Origin: Boesenbergia rotunda
Taxonomy: Eukaryota > Streptophyta > Magnoliopsida > Zingiberales > Zingiberaceae
Length of the DNA stretch: 64,000 nt
Direction: 5' to 3'
Assembly (NCBI GenBank): GCA_024364735.1
Contig: JAGFNQ010000216.1
Location: forward strand, 388,759-452,758
Shown here: in pieces, positions 44,349 through 55,319 of the stretch
Numbering within the stretch: position 1 is the stretch's first letter
Layout: each line of letters starts with the position of its first letter
Notes under the pieces: model-generated
Told to the model about the DNA's origin: nothing
The model's database searches: none
The model's input: the letters and a program-made list of their open reading frames with translations, nothing else
Position numbers and translations under genes: made by a program

Positions 44349-45738
44349 TCAGTTTAAAATAAATTTTGGAACCCAAAATAAATTTTCATCTACAGGGTTA
44401 ATCAAAAACTTTGGAGGAATATAATTTCTAGGAATTTTCCTAATCTGGCCCTTATGATTTTTAACATACCAATTCAGATTTTCAGGATAAAAATTCTTTT
44501 TAATTCTTAAGCATGCAATATCATTTTCTAATTTTTCCACTAGATTTTTCAAATTTTCATTTTCTGTTTTTAATTGGTCGGATAGAACAGATGAGCATAC
44601 AGTGTCAAATCTTTCTTTTAACTCAGAGTTTTCTATCTCTAATTTATTCATCGACTTAAGCATGGATTTTATTACCGAGTAGATTCGAGCAGGTGGAAGT
44701 AGACATACCTCACTTACCGGGTCGGTTTCGAAGTTAGAACCTTCCTCTTCATTGCTGCTTTCTCCCGAGGTGCTTTCTTCATCTTCGTCCTGGTGGCTTG
44801 CCATCAATGCAAGTCCGACAAACTCTTCGGCCTCCGATTCATCTAACGAGGTCTCGTCCCAGGTGGCTTTTAGTGCCTTTTTCTTCTTTGGCTGGTTCTT
44901 GAGTTTAGGGCACTGATCTTTCAGGTGTCCCTCCTCATTGCAGTTGTAGCATCGAACCGTTCGTTTTTTCTTTCTCTGCACCCTTTTTGAGCGGTTAGTA
45001 TTAATGAATTTACATAATTTTCTTACCGCTAGTGCTGTTTCTTCATCATCCGCTGAAGATTCTTCGTCGAATTGGATCTTCCTTGTTTTTAGCACAATGT
45101 TGTCAACTTTCCTGTTCTTTTCTACAAAGCGAGATTCGTGAAGTTCCAAAGTAGAAAATAATTGTTCTAAAGTACTTATTTCTAGATCTTTTGAAATATA
45201 ATACGCATCGATTACCGAGGTCCATTCCGGGGTTCTCGGAAACGCGTTTACAGCGTACCTTTGAGCATCGCGGTTAGTTACCTTTTCTCCGAGATTTTCG
45301 AGGCTTGTGATTAGTTCTTTTACCTTTGCATGTAATCTCGCAACAGATTCTCCGTCTTCCATCCGTAGATTGGTCAGTCGGCTTCGAAAAACATCTCGTC
45401 GCGCAAGTTTTGCTTCCGAGGTTCCTTCGTGCAGTTCCAAGAACTTTTCCCAAAGTTCCTTCGCCGATTCATACCTACCGATCCGGTTCACATCTTGCTC
45501 TGGGAGGACGGTCAGCAGATGAAATTCTGCCTTTCCGTTTGCTACAGCATCAACTTGTTCCTTCTTGTTCCAAGAATCAGGATCCTTGATTTTTCCTTCA
45601 TTGTCTTTGGGAGCTGCATAGCCATTTTTCATAATAATTAATAATTCATAATCCGTAGTAAAAAAATACCTGCATCTTCCGTTTCCATGTCGCGAACTCC
45701 CCCTCAAACTTAGGCGGGTATATCGCTGGTCCAACCAT
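44349..45738 (-). CDS. G gag, one homopolymer frameshift
   Basis: The natural start is ATG at 45738, 60 bases inside the LTR. After about 24 codons the frame shifts by one base at a run of seven T (plus-strand 45660-45666). It then stays open to 44349, about 435 codons. Domains: UBN2-type capsid (WEKFLELHEGTSEAKLARRD, AVNAFPRTPEWTSVIDAY), one CCHC knuckle (CYNC...GHL...QC) near 44935, a TWDETS acidic segment, a coiled coil (44540-44690), and closing WVPK-like codons. An alternative open frame starting with GTG inside the primer site (45797) is an artefact of the shift. The shift may be a real slip or a sequencing error. Confidence 0.8.
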
Positions 45739-45784
45739 CTTAAAATTTGCTGCAGTTGGCGGTTAGTCCTTCTGCGGCGGCCTT

Positions 45785-45796
45785 GCTCTGATACCA
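45785..45796 (-). other. Primer binding site, element G
   Basis: TGGTATCAGAGC on the minus strand, two bases inside the 5' LTR edge at 45799. Confidence 0.9.
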
Positions 45797-45798
45797 CT

Positions 45799-46831
45799 TG
45801 TTGGATCGGGTTGGTCCGGCTAGAGGGCGGTGAATAGACGGCTAATAAAATAAAAGTGGTGGAAACTCATCTATTAAAAAAAACTTGGTTGCAACTTGGT
45901 CGTTGCTTCCAAGACGGTTAAAGTTCAAAAAAATCTCCTTGTGGCGGAGAAGCCTTACAATTGAAGATCGCTAGACTTTAGAGAGAATTACAAGAATTGA
46001 ATATACTTTACCTCTAAATCTCTAAGCCTATTTATAGGTTGAGTGATACGATCTTGATCGTTGATACAAGATTGAGTTTCATCTTGATCGTAGATCTAAG
46101 ATTACTCTTAGCTGTTGATTAACCTTTGACCGAGCATGTAGATTCCATCCACGTGAGAAGCTGATACCAATAAAGGATCGCCTTTGACCGAGCATCCTTT
46201 GACCGAGCAACTTTAATTAAAAAAATCTGCATCCACGTAAAAGAAAGTTTAATTAAGTTAAAAGAAACTTTAATTAAATTGAAAGAAACCTTTAAAACCC
46301 AACGTTTACTTAAAGTTTTTAATTAAATTGAAACTTTAATTAAAGTTTTAAACAACTTTAATTAAAAAGAATTTACTTAAAAACTTTAATTAAATTGAAA
46401 CTTTAAATAAAATTTTAATATAATTAAAACTTTATTATTTTAATTGCAAGTCACATGTTGACTTGATAAAAGTCAACTTAGTTGACTTTTCATCAAACCG
46501 TCGATTGGGTGATTTTCGACCAACCGAAGTTAGGTTCACCCGAACCCGACTCTGGCCTTTTGCCCCTCGAACGTGCTTCCGTCAGGCTTCTCGTCCCTCG
46601 GACGTCGCGCACGTCCTTCTTGGTCCACCGGCGTACTCTTCCGCAACTTCCGCGTCCCTCAGATTGCACCGAGCCCGTCGGCTCACTCCCCCGCGCAATC
46701 CTTCTCGTCCGCTGCGTCTTACGCTCGACTTCCTCCGTACCTAAGTTCCTGCATACTTAGCAGAGGGATTAAAACCAACAGCACCTAACCTAACTTGGTT
46801 GATCACATCAAAACCAACCGGGGCACCAACA
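45799..46831 (-). mobile_element. 5' LTR of element G
   Basis: Near copy of the 3' LTR with TATA box at plus-strand 46028-46036 and the TTTAATTAAA array at 46210-46440. It ends CACCAACA at 46831 beside CCCTC. Confidence 0.9.
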
Positions 46832-46836
46832 CCCTC

Positions 46837-48854
46837 TGTTGGGTCCGGGTGCATGTTGACATGGATACGGGTTCGTAATTTTAAAATTAATTACGTGCAG
46901 CGGAAGGTTTAGCATAAATAATTTCTCTAAATCATTTAACCACACATCTAAGCATGCAATTTTATCTTGTGTAGACATGATCATATATTTGAAATTTTGC
47001 AAAAACATAAACTAATTTACGTATTACCTCGCGTAACTCGAAGGAAGGGATGAGATCCAACCGTAAGCGTCCCTTGGAAGCTCCGCCTCTATTCGCGTTC
47101 ACGCCGAGTATCTTCGGGATGACTTCGCAAAGCCACGAGTTTCGTGTTCTCGAGAACTACTAGATTCTCCGAGAACGCGACGAGAAAAACCAAGAGAGAA
47201 GTCGGAAGACTAACCACAAAAGGATGGTCGGCTGATGCTCCTTCTTGGGGCTGGTTGGCGCACGGCAAGAAGGGGAGAAGAGAAGGAGAGAAAAAGAGGG
47301 AGAGAGCTTATGCCTTCATCTCTATGATTCACCCCCAAGCCTTGCCTTGGGTCCTTTATATAGTGGCCTCTCAACCATCAAGTCTCTCAAATATGGAATA
47401 ATTTCCTTATCATGGTAAATCAATCCATGATTGATTTTATAAAATAAACCAATCTATGGTTCATTTTAATTTCCATGAAAAATAAACCAAACCTTGGTTT
47501 ATTATATAAAAAATTTATATCATCCATAATTTTATAAAACAAACCATACTTGGTTTATTTTATAAATTGAACCAAAAACTTAGTTCTCTCCCTTTGTTGT
47601 GGCCGGCCAAGCAAAGAGGATGGAGGCCCTCTTTGGCCGGCCCATCCAAGCCAAGCCCCAATGAATTAAACTTATTTAATTCATCTATTAAGTCTTCAAA
47701 AGACTTAGCCATTTTACGCTTCCGATGCGTCTCTGAAAAATTCAGATTCGACTTATCGTTTGGCTTAACCAAACTTAATCTCTCTTGATTGGAAAATCCA
47801 ATTTTCAACTCGTTTTAAATCCCTCGGATTACTCGTAGTGCGTGTGACTAAATAGGCTTTCGATTTATGTTGATCATCTATAATTAATCAATTAATTATA
47901 GAATAATCATGAGTGGCACCTAGTAGTACATCATGATCCCCAATTAATCGAAAGATCAACGGTTGACCTCAGAAACAATTCTGAAACCCTTCAGCAGCTA
48001 TAATGAATCGTGCCACATTCCCTTCCCCATCTTATACCCACTTGGTTCAGGACATGGTCTACGTGTGTCAGTCCCCACTAGGCTGACTACGTCACACCTA
48101 GCCCAAGTAACGTTTTCTCATCCTACGGATTCTAATTACTCTCATGTATTTAAGAGATTCATACTCTGAACAAGTCATGCTCTGGCCAGAGGCTTCGAGT
48201 AACAATCCGACGATAGGCCTCGGGTATACATCTCCTCGCAAGGAGTGGTGAATCCTTTATAGGTTGTTCAAACATCTTCGGGCACTTCGGCTTATACCCA
48301 ATCATCCTAGGTCCACACCTCCTTGGAGATGCTTGCTTAGGATGTCAAAGTATAAGTCTCCATGACCAAGATGACTTGAACACCGCAAGTCAAAGGATCA
48401 TCGCACTTAAGCTGCAGTAAGAACTTAACTGACATATCTATATGTAGACTACCATATGAAGTTTTACAGTTAGTCACTCCAATGAACTAGTTCCCTTAAC
48501 TAGCATTCATGTTTATCTCCGGACATCTCAATGTCACCAGCCAGTGAGAATCAGCTGATTAGAGAATAACTCATGCTAGTCATAACAGAATTGATAGTGT
48601 TCGTATTTATCAATTCATCGACTATGGACAATTTCAATACTTCACAATTGCACATGTAGAGATAATCACTAGTTGTGAACTCATCACAAATTCTCTCATG
48701 CTGTGAATTGTATTGCGGACATTTAGTAAATGAGTTTAAGATCTCAATCAAATACACAAACATGTATACTCAAATAGTGAATATTCATTTAATAAAATAA
48801 ATGATTACAATCATAAGGCGATTGCCTTAGGACACTTCTCTCATATCACTAACA
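46837..48854 (-). mobile_element. Solo LTR J, Angela-like copia
   Basis: 2018 bp with TG...CA ends, flanked by CCCTC on both sides (46832-46836, 48855-48859). On the minus strand it starts TGTTAGTGATATGAGAG and continues TCCTAAGGCAATCGCC, resembling the start of Angela-type LTRs in cereals. No internal region or primer site is present. ORFs inside are under 90 codons and unremarkable. It presumably formed by LTR-LTR recombination of a full element. Confidence 0.75.
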
Positions 48855-49256
48855 CCCTCGGCAGGTTCTTTGCCCTTGGAAGATTTCCTAAGGGTTGGAT
48901 AATAGATCATGGCAACAGATTGGAACAATTGAATCATAACACAAATATAATGAAGGTCATGGCACAAATTGAATTTTTGAATTGAACACATGAGGATCAA
49001 ATGAAAATTGGTTTAAAGTAAGGCACGGCAAGGAAAATGAGCAATTCAGGGTAAGGTCACGGCATAATTGGATGATCAAAGAATACACAGATTTGATCAT
49101 AAGGGCAAGGCCACGGTAACCATACCATCAACAGAAATGGGAATTGGGGGCACGACACAACAAAAAGATTCATGATTAGTTCACAAAATCACACTTCATG
49201 AGATAAACAGTCAAGGAAAACAAAAAACGTGATAATCAAGCTCACTTTGGTGCCAT

Positions 49257-50591
49257 TCAGTTGGTCGATTTGGAGAGAAACACTTTCTGAAACCTGCGCA
49301 AGAAAGAATCTGAGCGCAGGAGACAAACTCAGAGTCTCGACCCGGAGAGAAGATCAAGACTGCTCACAGATGGCTCGCTGAGAACTCAAGAAGAAGAAGC
49401 TCTCAGAAATCTCGCCGAGGACTCAGTTCGTAGGAAGCCTGAGCTCACGCGCAGGAAGAAGAGCAAAAGAGAGGAAGCAGGAACTCGCAGGAAGAAGAGA
49501 AGAGGCTGCTCAAGTGCGATTTGGAGGAGTCGTCTAGGGTTGAGGAATGAGGAGATGAAGTTAATAGGTTGGTGGACCGATCCACCAACCAAATTTAATG
49601 CAATCGAACCGATCCACCATTCGATCTGGGGGTACCTAGACCGATCAGGGAACCTCCTGATCGGTCTGGCTGGGTCCTGATCAGTCGGGTGACCGATCAG
49701 GGGAGACCTTGATCGGTTTGTCGATCGATCAGGGATCGAACAGAGAATCTATGAACCCCACTGATCGGTCTGTGGACCGTTCAGGCGGGTGTCTAGATCG
49801 GTCAGTGGACCGATCAGGTTCAACTAAGAACCTTTCTGTGATTTATCGCAAAATAGCTTGATCGGTCAATTGGACCGATCAGGCCAACTCCTGATCGGTC
49901 CGGTGACCGATCAGGGAGGTCCCTGATCGGTCTGTGGATCGATCAGGGACCGAAAAGAATGAATTCTGTGAACTTTCTATGAGCTCACTGATCGGTCTGA
50001 GGACCGATCAGCCAACTCTTGATCGGTCTGTAGACCGACCAGATATCAGTAATTGTCTGAAATGTTTCAGGAATCATAGTTTCAGACCTCCTCTCGAATT
50101 CTGATAAGCTCAGATGGAAGTTTATCGATCTTGGAGGCATTCCCTTGACTAGAATTGATCCCTTAACAAGAATCAAGAGTCCTTATGGGTTTAACAACCT
50201 CTCGGTTGTAAAAACAAGAACCCAACCAATGAAGTCATAATCAATCAAAAACAATCATCCAATTTGAAACAAGTTTGTGTCAAAATAAGTCTCCAATCAA
50301 GTTTCCTTGATTGGAATGTCCAAGTATGATCATGGAGCCAAATACACATGTATTATGCATTGGTTTTCCCCATACTTGGTCAACTTAATGATTTTTGTCT
50401 CGTCAACCTAATTTCTCAAGGGATGCATGAACATTTTGAGTAATTAGGTTGATCCTAGCATCTCACCCCATTTCTAGCAAACAAAAATATTTTGTTAAAC
50501 CTTATAGTTTGTGTGAGATGTTCCCAAGTTGCCCAATAATTGTTCCCAACAATTTGAAATGATCATGAAGGGTTTTGTTTTCTTTTTAATC
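49257..50591 (-). promoter_or_regulatory. I spacer: palindrome cluster and putative ORF3 promoter
   Basis: In sense order: a non-coding stretch after the pol stop, about eleven GATCGGTC-type palindromes (50045-49610), the conserved hairpin with 10-base arms at 49590-49567, TATTAACTTC, then a leader of about 300 bases to the ORF3 ATG at 49256. The layout matches B (9019-9650). Confidence 0.55.
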
Positions 50592-53500
50592 CTATGAAGC
50601 ACGACACATTCCCAACTCCCTTCTTAAGAAACTAAATTCATTCTCGGGGAGTGGTTTAGTGAAAATGTCTGCTAGATTCGATTTTGACTCTACATGTGAG
50701 AGTACAATATCTCCTCTAGCAGCATGATCTCTAATGAAGTGGTGACGCATTTCAATGTGTTTGGTCCTAGAATAATGTACTAGATTTTTTGTAAGGGCTA
50801 TCGTGCTTATGTTGTCATACAACACTTGCACACCCTTGTAGGTTAATCCATAGTCCTCTAGTGTGTGAATCATCCACAACAATTGTGATACACTCTCTCC
50901 CATGGCGATATATTCTACCTCGGTCGTGGAGAGAGCAACACAATGTTGCTTCCGACTTGACCAACTCATTAATGATGAACCTAAAAATTGACAACCCCCA
51001 CTTGTGCTCTTCCGATCCAACTTGCACCCAGCATAGTCGGAATCGGTGTAGCCAATTAAGTCAAATGACTCGGTACGGGGGTCCCAAAGACCAACTCCAA
51101 TTGTGCCATTAAGGTATCTCAAAATTCTTTTAACGAAAATCAAATGAGATTCCTTGGCACGGACTTGGTACCTAATGCACATACCCACAGCAAAAAGAAT
51201 ATCAGGTCGACTAGCTGTCAGGTATAGCAGACTACCTATCATGCTTCGATATTGAGTTAGGTCAACGGGCTTACCACTCTCATCATTGTCTAATCTTGTG
51301 TTTGTTGCCATGGGAGTGGTTACCTCTTTAGAATCACTCATGTTAAATTTTTGAAGCATCTCTTAGGTATATTTTGATTGGTGCACATGGATTCCGTCTC
51401 GAGTTTGTTTGATTTCGAGTCCAAGGAAGAAAGTTAATTCTCCTACTAGACTTATCTCAAACTCACTCTCCATGTGTCCAATAAATTCATTCAAATAGCC
51501 CTTGTTGTTGGAGCCATAAATTATGTCATCGACATACACTTGGGCTACAAATATATTGTCACCATCTCTTCGTAGAAATAGTATAGGGTCTATTTGTCCT
51601 CTCACGAAGCCTTTTTCAATGAGAAATGTTGGCAACCGCTCATACCAAGCACGAGGTGCTTGTTTAAGGCCGTAAAGCACCTTCTTGAGCTTGAACACCT
51701 GGTTTGGAAATTCAGAATTCTCAAACCCCGGAGGTTGTTCGACATAGACCTCTTCTCTTATAAAACCATTTAAGAAGGTCGATTTAACATCCATTTGATA
51801 GAGTTTGAAACCTCTGTGTGCTGTAAATGCAAGCATCAATCGAATGGATTCTAATCGTGCCACAGGAGCATAAGTCTTATCGTAATCAAGGCCTTCAACT
51901 TGACTATAGCCCTTGGCTGTCAAGCGTGCCTTGTTTCTTACGATTTCTCCCTTATGGTTCAATTTGTTTTTGAAGACCCATTTGGTTCCAATAATGGTGG
52001 TCTTCTTAGGTCTAGGGACTAAGTCTCAAACTTGGCTTCTCTCAAATTGACCTAATTCGTCTTGCATAGTGATAATCCAATCGGGATCATGCAATGCCTC
52101 GTCAATTTTCCTAGGTTCAATTTCTGAAATTAAGGCAACTTCATTAGCCTCATTCCTAAAGAATGATCTAGTTCTAACCCCTCGATGGATGTCTCCAACA
52201 ATTTGGTTTTGGGGATGACTAGAGGCTAACCTAGTTTGCCTTGGTGTTGGAGGTGCTTCTTGGATGGTGTCACTAGACACAGGCTCAGCCTCAGGATCCG
52301 GCTGAGCTTCATGTTGTCTAGGCTCATCGTCATCAGATTCATCAGCACCATCTCCAACACTCGGATTCTCATCCAAACCTAATTTCCTAAGTTCGAATTA
52401 AAGTCCTTCTACATCTTCTGATTGATCAATTGCTTTTGGGATCTCCTCAAAAACAACATCAGAAGATTCTTCGACCAATCTAGATTTTTTGTTGTAAACT
52501 CGGTAAGCTTTGCTGACAAGGGAGTACCTAACCAGTATCCCTTCATCAGTTTTCGCTGTGAACTTTCCAAGATGGTCCTTGGTGTTTAGAATAAACACCT
52601 TACACCCAAACACTCTTAGATGTTTAACTGTAGGTGGTTTTCCAAACCAAAGTTCGTGAGGAGTCTTCCCTAGAAATCTATGTATGAGAACTCGGTTTTG
52701 CACGTAGTAAGCTGTGTTCACAGCTTCAGCTCATAAATAACTCGGTAAAGAGTACTCATTGAGCATGTTTCGTGCAGCCTCTTCTAAGACTCGGTTCTTC
52801 CTCTCTACAACACCATTTTGCTGTAGTGTTCTAGGAGTGGAGAACTCATGTCTATATCCTCTCTCTTGGCAAAATTCTAGAAATCTTTGGTTTTAAAATT
52901 CTCCTCCATGATCACTCCTAATTGTTTTAATTGTTGTAGATTTTTCATTTACAATTCTTCTACAAAATGAAATAAAAACATCTAGGGTTTAATCCTTATA
53001 TTTTAGAAAATATATCCAAGTGTATCTAGTAAAGTCATCAATGATCATAAAACAATACCTACTACCATTCAATGATATAATTGTACTACAATCAAATAAA
53101 TCCATGTGTAGTAAATCTAAAGCAGTAGAAGTACTTACAGCGCTTTTACCTTTGTGTGAAGATTTCGTTTGCTTACCCATTTGACATGTATCACAAAGCT
53201 TGTCCTTTTCATACTTATGCTTGGTAAGCCACGAACTAGTCCCTTGTTGGACAATTTCCGGATGTTCTTTATGTTCACATGTGCCAATCTCCGGTGCCAA
53301 AGGGTGGACTCATCTTCTCTTGACATGAAACACTTAACAAAAGCATTAATAGCACTTTTAAAAGAAACTTAATAAATGTTATCCATCCTTGTGCCTACTA
53401 GTACCGTGTCAAGTGTGTCATTTTGTCTAATTAGACATTGACTTGAATGAAAATCAATTGTATAACCCGCATCACACAATTGACTGACACTTAGGAGATT

Positions 53501-53719
53501 AAATGTCATCCCCTTGACTAGAAAGACATTTTTAATTCTAAGACGTTCGGGTATTTGAATGTCTCCTATCCCTACAACCTTAAGGCTACCATTGTTACCA
53601 AAAGATACATTACCTCTACTTTTGCTTTGAAGGGTAGTGAATAAAGATCTATCACCGGTCATATGTTTGGAGTACCCACTAACAACGAACCAAGTTGATA
53701 GATGCTCCCCCTCAATCAA
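50592..53719 (-). pseudogene. I pol: protease, integrase, reverse transcriptase, RNase H, with several stops
   Basis: Protease 53719-53369 has VSG where the catalytic DSG should be, so the active Asp is lost. Integrase starts with an HHCC zinc motif (HRRLAH...CDTC, 53300-53200). HMDLFD and IDDFTRY give two of the DDE residues, and the third lies in a decayed stretch (52990-52720). The integrase C-terminal part is at 52721-52398. Reverse transcriptase runs 52376-51363 with MDVKSTFLNG and YVDD near 51530, and has a TGA in place of Trp at 52026. RNase H 51359-50592 follows another stop at 51360-51362 and keeps YTDSDYAG. It is inactive in several steps. Confidence 0.9.
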
Positions 53720-53739
53720 AACCTACACAATACGAAAAA

Positions 53740-55261
53740 TGAAAGATTTAGGTACCCAAATCTTGGAAGACTTAGGCACCCATGCCTTGACCACTTTCTT
53801 TTGAACCCTAGAAGTCTTAGGTGATCTAACATGAGTCCTTAACATTAAGCTTTAGGTCGGTAACCTATACCGGCCTTGTTGTAAACCGCCCTTTGAGCAT
53901 TTAAGATCATGTCTAAAGTCTTGGAGGTAGTTTAGAATTTCTCAAGAACACTCTTGAGTCTCTCAACCTCACTCTTCAAGGTTTTGTTTTCATCTTCTAA
54001 AACTTCTACATGCAAGTCATCAAGATCCTCATCCTTAGAGGATTTTAGTTGTTCTACTTCTACTTTTATTGATTTAACCTTTTCTTTTGACTTCTTTAAC
54101 AATTCAGTTAAATATGCAATAGTTCTATAACATTTGTCTAATTCGGGAGAAATTACCTCTTCATCATCCGAAGATGATGAAGCCGCGTTTGAGGAGTCCA
54201 TGGATTCATCATTGCTCTCCTCATCTTCAATGGCCATGAGAGCTACATAGCGAGTACTCTTCTCCTCCTTTTCTTCTTCGAATAAACTAAAAGAAGATTC
54301 ATCCCATGTGACCTTCAAGACCTTCTTCTTCTTCTTTGATTTCTCCTCCTTCTTTAGCTTTGGGCATTCATTCTTGTAGTGCCCTTTCTTGCTACACTCA
54401 AAGCAAGTAACATTAGTCTTATCAACTTTAACTTCACTAGGGTTACCTTTCCCTTTGTAGCGGCGACTCTTCCTCATCATCCTCCTTACGAAATTATCTC
54501 GGATGAAGATGACTCGCTATCATCCTCCTCGGACTCGGATGAAGACGAAGAGACCTTCTTCTCCTTCTTCTTTTCCTTCTTCTTCTTGGTCTTGTCCCCT
54601 GCCACAAGAGCAATCCCCTTCTCCTTGGGACCTTTGTTAGCCATTTCGTGTAGCTTCATTTCACAAAACAAATCATCTAATTTAACAATTGACAAATCCT
54701 TGGAAACCTTGTAGGCATCCACCATGGATGACCACAAGGCATTCCTTGGAAAGGCTTTTAGAACGTACCTCACAAGGTCGCGGTTCTCGACCTTTTCATC
54801 AATGGAGTGGAGACCATTGAGAATTTCTTTGAACCGGCCATGAAGTTCACTTACCGTCTCGGACTCCTTCATGATTAGGTTTTGTAGTTGGTTGAGAAAC
54901 AAGTCCCTCTTGGCTATCCTTGAGTCCCGGGTGCCTTCATGAAGCTCGATGAGCTTGTTCCATAGATCCTTGGCGCTTGTGAAGGGACCAACATTGATTA
55001 GTTGGTCCTTGGTCATCCCGCATTGCAAGGTGACCAATGCCTTTGCGTCGGCTTCTCCTTTCCGAGTTTGCTCAGCCGACTATCGCGAGGACTCCAACTC
55101 TTTTCCCTCGGCGTCTCTTGGAGGGATGAATCGTTCCTTCACGGAGAACCACATTCCAATATCGGTCTTGAGGTAGTACTCCATGCGAGATCTCCAATAC
55201 TGAAAATCTAATCCATCGAAGAAGGGTGGTCTGGTAGTGCTAAACCTTCTCTCCTTGCCAT
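53740..55261 (-). pseudogene. I gag with frameshifts and a stop
   Basis: ATG at 55261. A one-base deletion near 55247 shifts the frame. A TAG near 55082 replaces Trp in the capsid region, and a further shift sits near 54483. The capsid region (55037-54600), Lys-rich linker, CCHC knuckle (CFEC...GHY...EC, about 54407-54365), TWDESS segment, coiled coil (54140-53940) and WVPK linker codons (about 53760) are all present in order. This shows what the C gag has lost. Confidence 0.85.
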
Positions 55262-55305
55262 TCTTGTTGACTCTCGGGTGTTAGTCAGTTTGAGCAGAGC
55301 CCCAA

Positions 55306-55317
55306 GCTCTGATACCA
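55306..55317 (-). other. Primer binding site, element I
   Basis: TGGTATCAGAGC on the minus strand, two bases inside the LTR edge at 55320. Confidence 0.9.
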
Positions 55318-55319
55318 CT

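Larger units (their letters stand above)
42825..46831 (-). mobile_element. Element G: gag-only Sirevirus with complete LTRs and target duplication
   Basis: 3' LTR 42825-43856 and 5' LTR 45799-46831 (1032 and 1033 bp), with CCCTC on both outer sides (42820-42824, 46832-46836). Only gag lies between them. The LTRs differ at about 25 sites by eye, mostly C/T and G/A changes, so the copy is younger than its host element I. Without pol it must have used enzymes from another element. Confidence 0.9.
37624..49256 (-). pseudogene. I ORF3, split by three LTR-element insertions
   Basis: Exon 1 is 49256-49246 (ATG, two codons and two bases, then donor GTGAGC). The acceptor CCTTAG ends at 48888 and exon 2 starts at 48887. 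Exon 2 is then broken by J plus G at 48854-42825 and by K at 41738-37731, and ends at a stop at 37624. The pieces between insertions keep one frame and carry the same domain as B: CRSIDRPF, LSLERTINFDLVSEFYNN, LAxYLGGRRSP-like, ITNCILPITSKPLSEI, RRAFAKSGI, and a C-terminal coiled coil. The gene was thus open when the insertions occurred. No product is possible now. Confidence 0.8.

Noticed and set aside
45739..45797. N-terminal extension of G gag starting inside the primer site
   Set aside because: It has no ATG and results from the T7 frameshift; the other gags start at the ATG equivalent to 45738.
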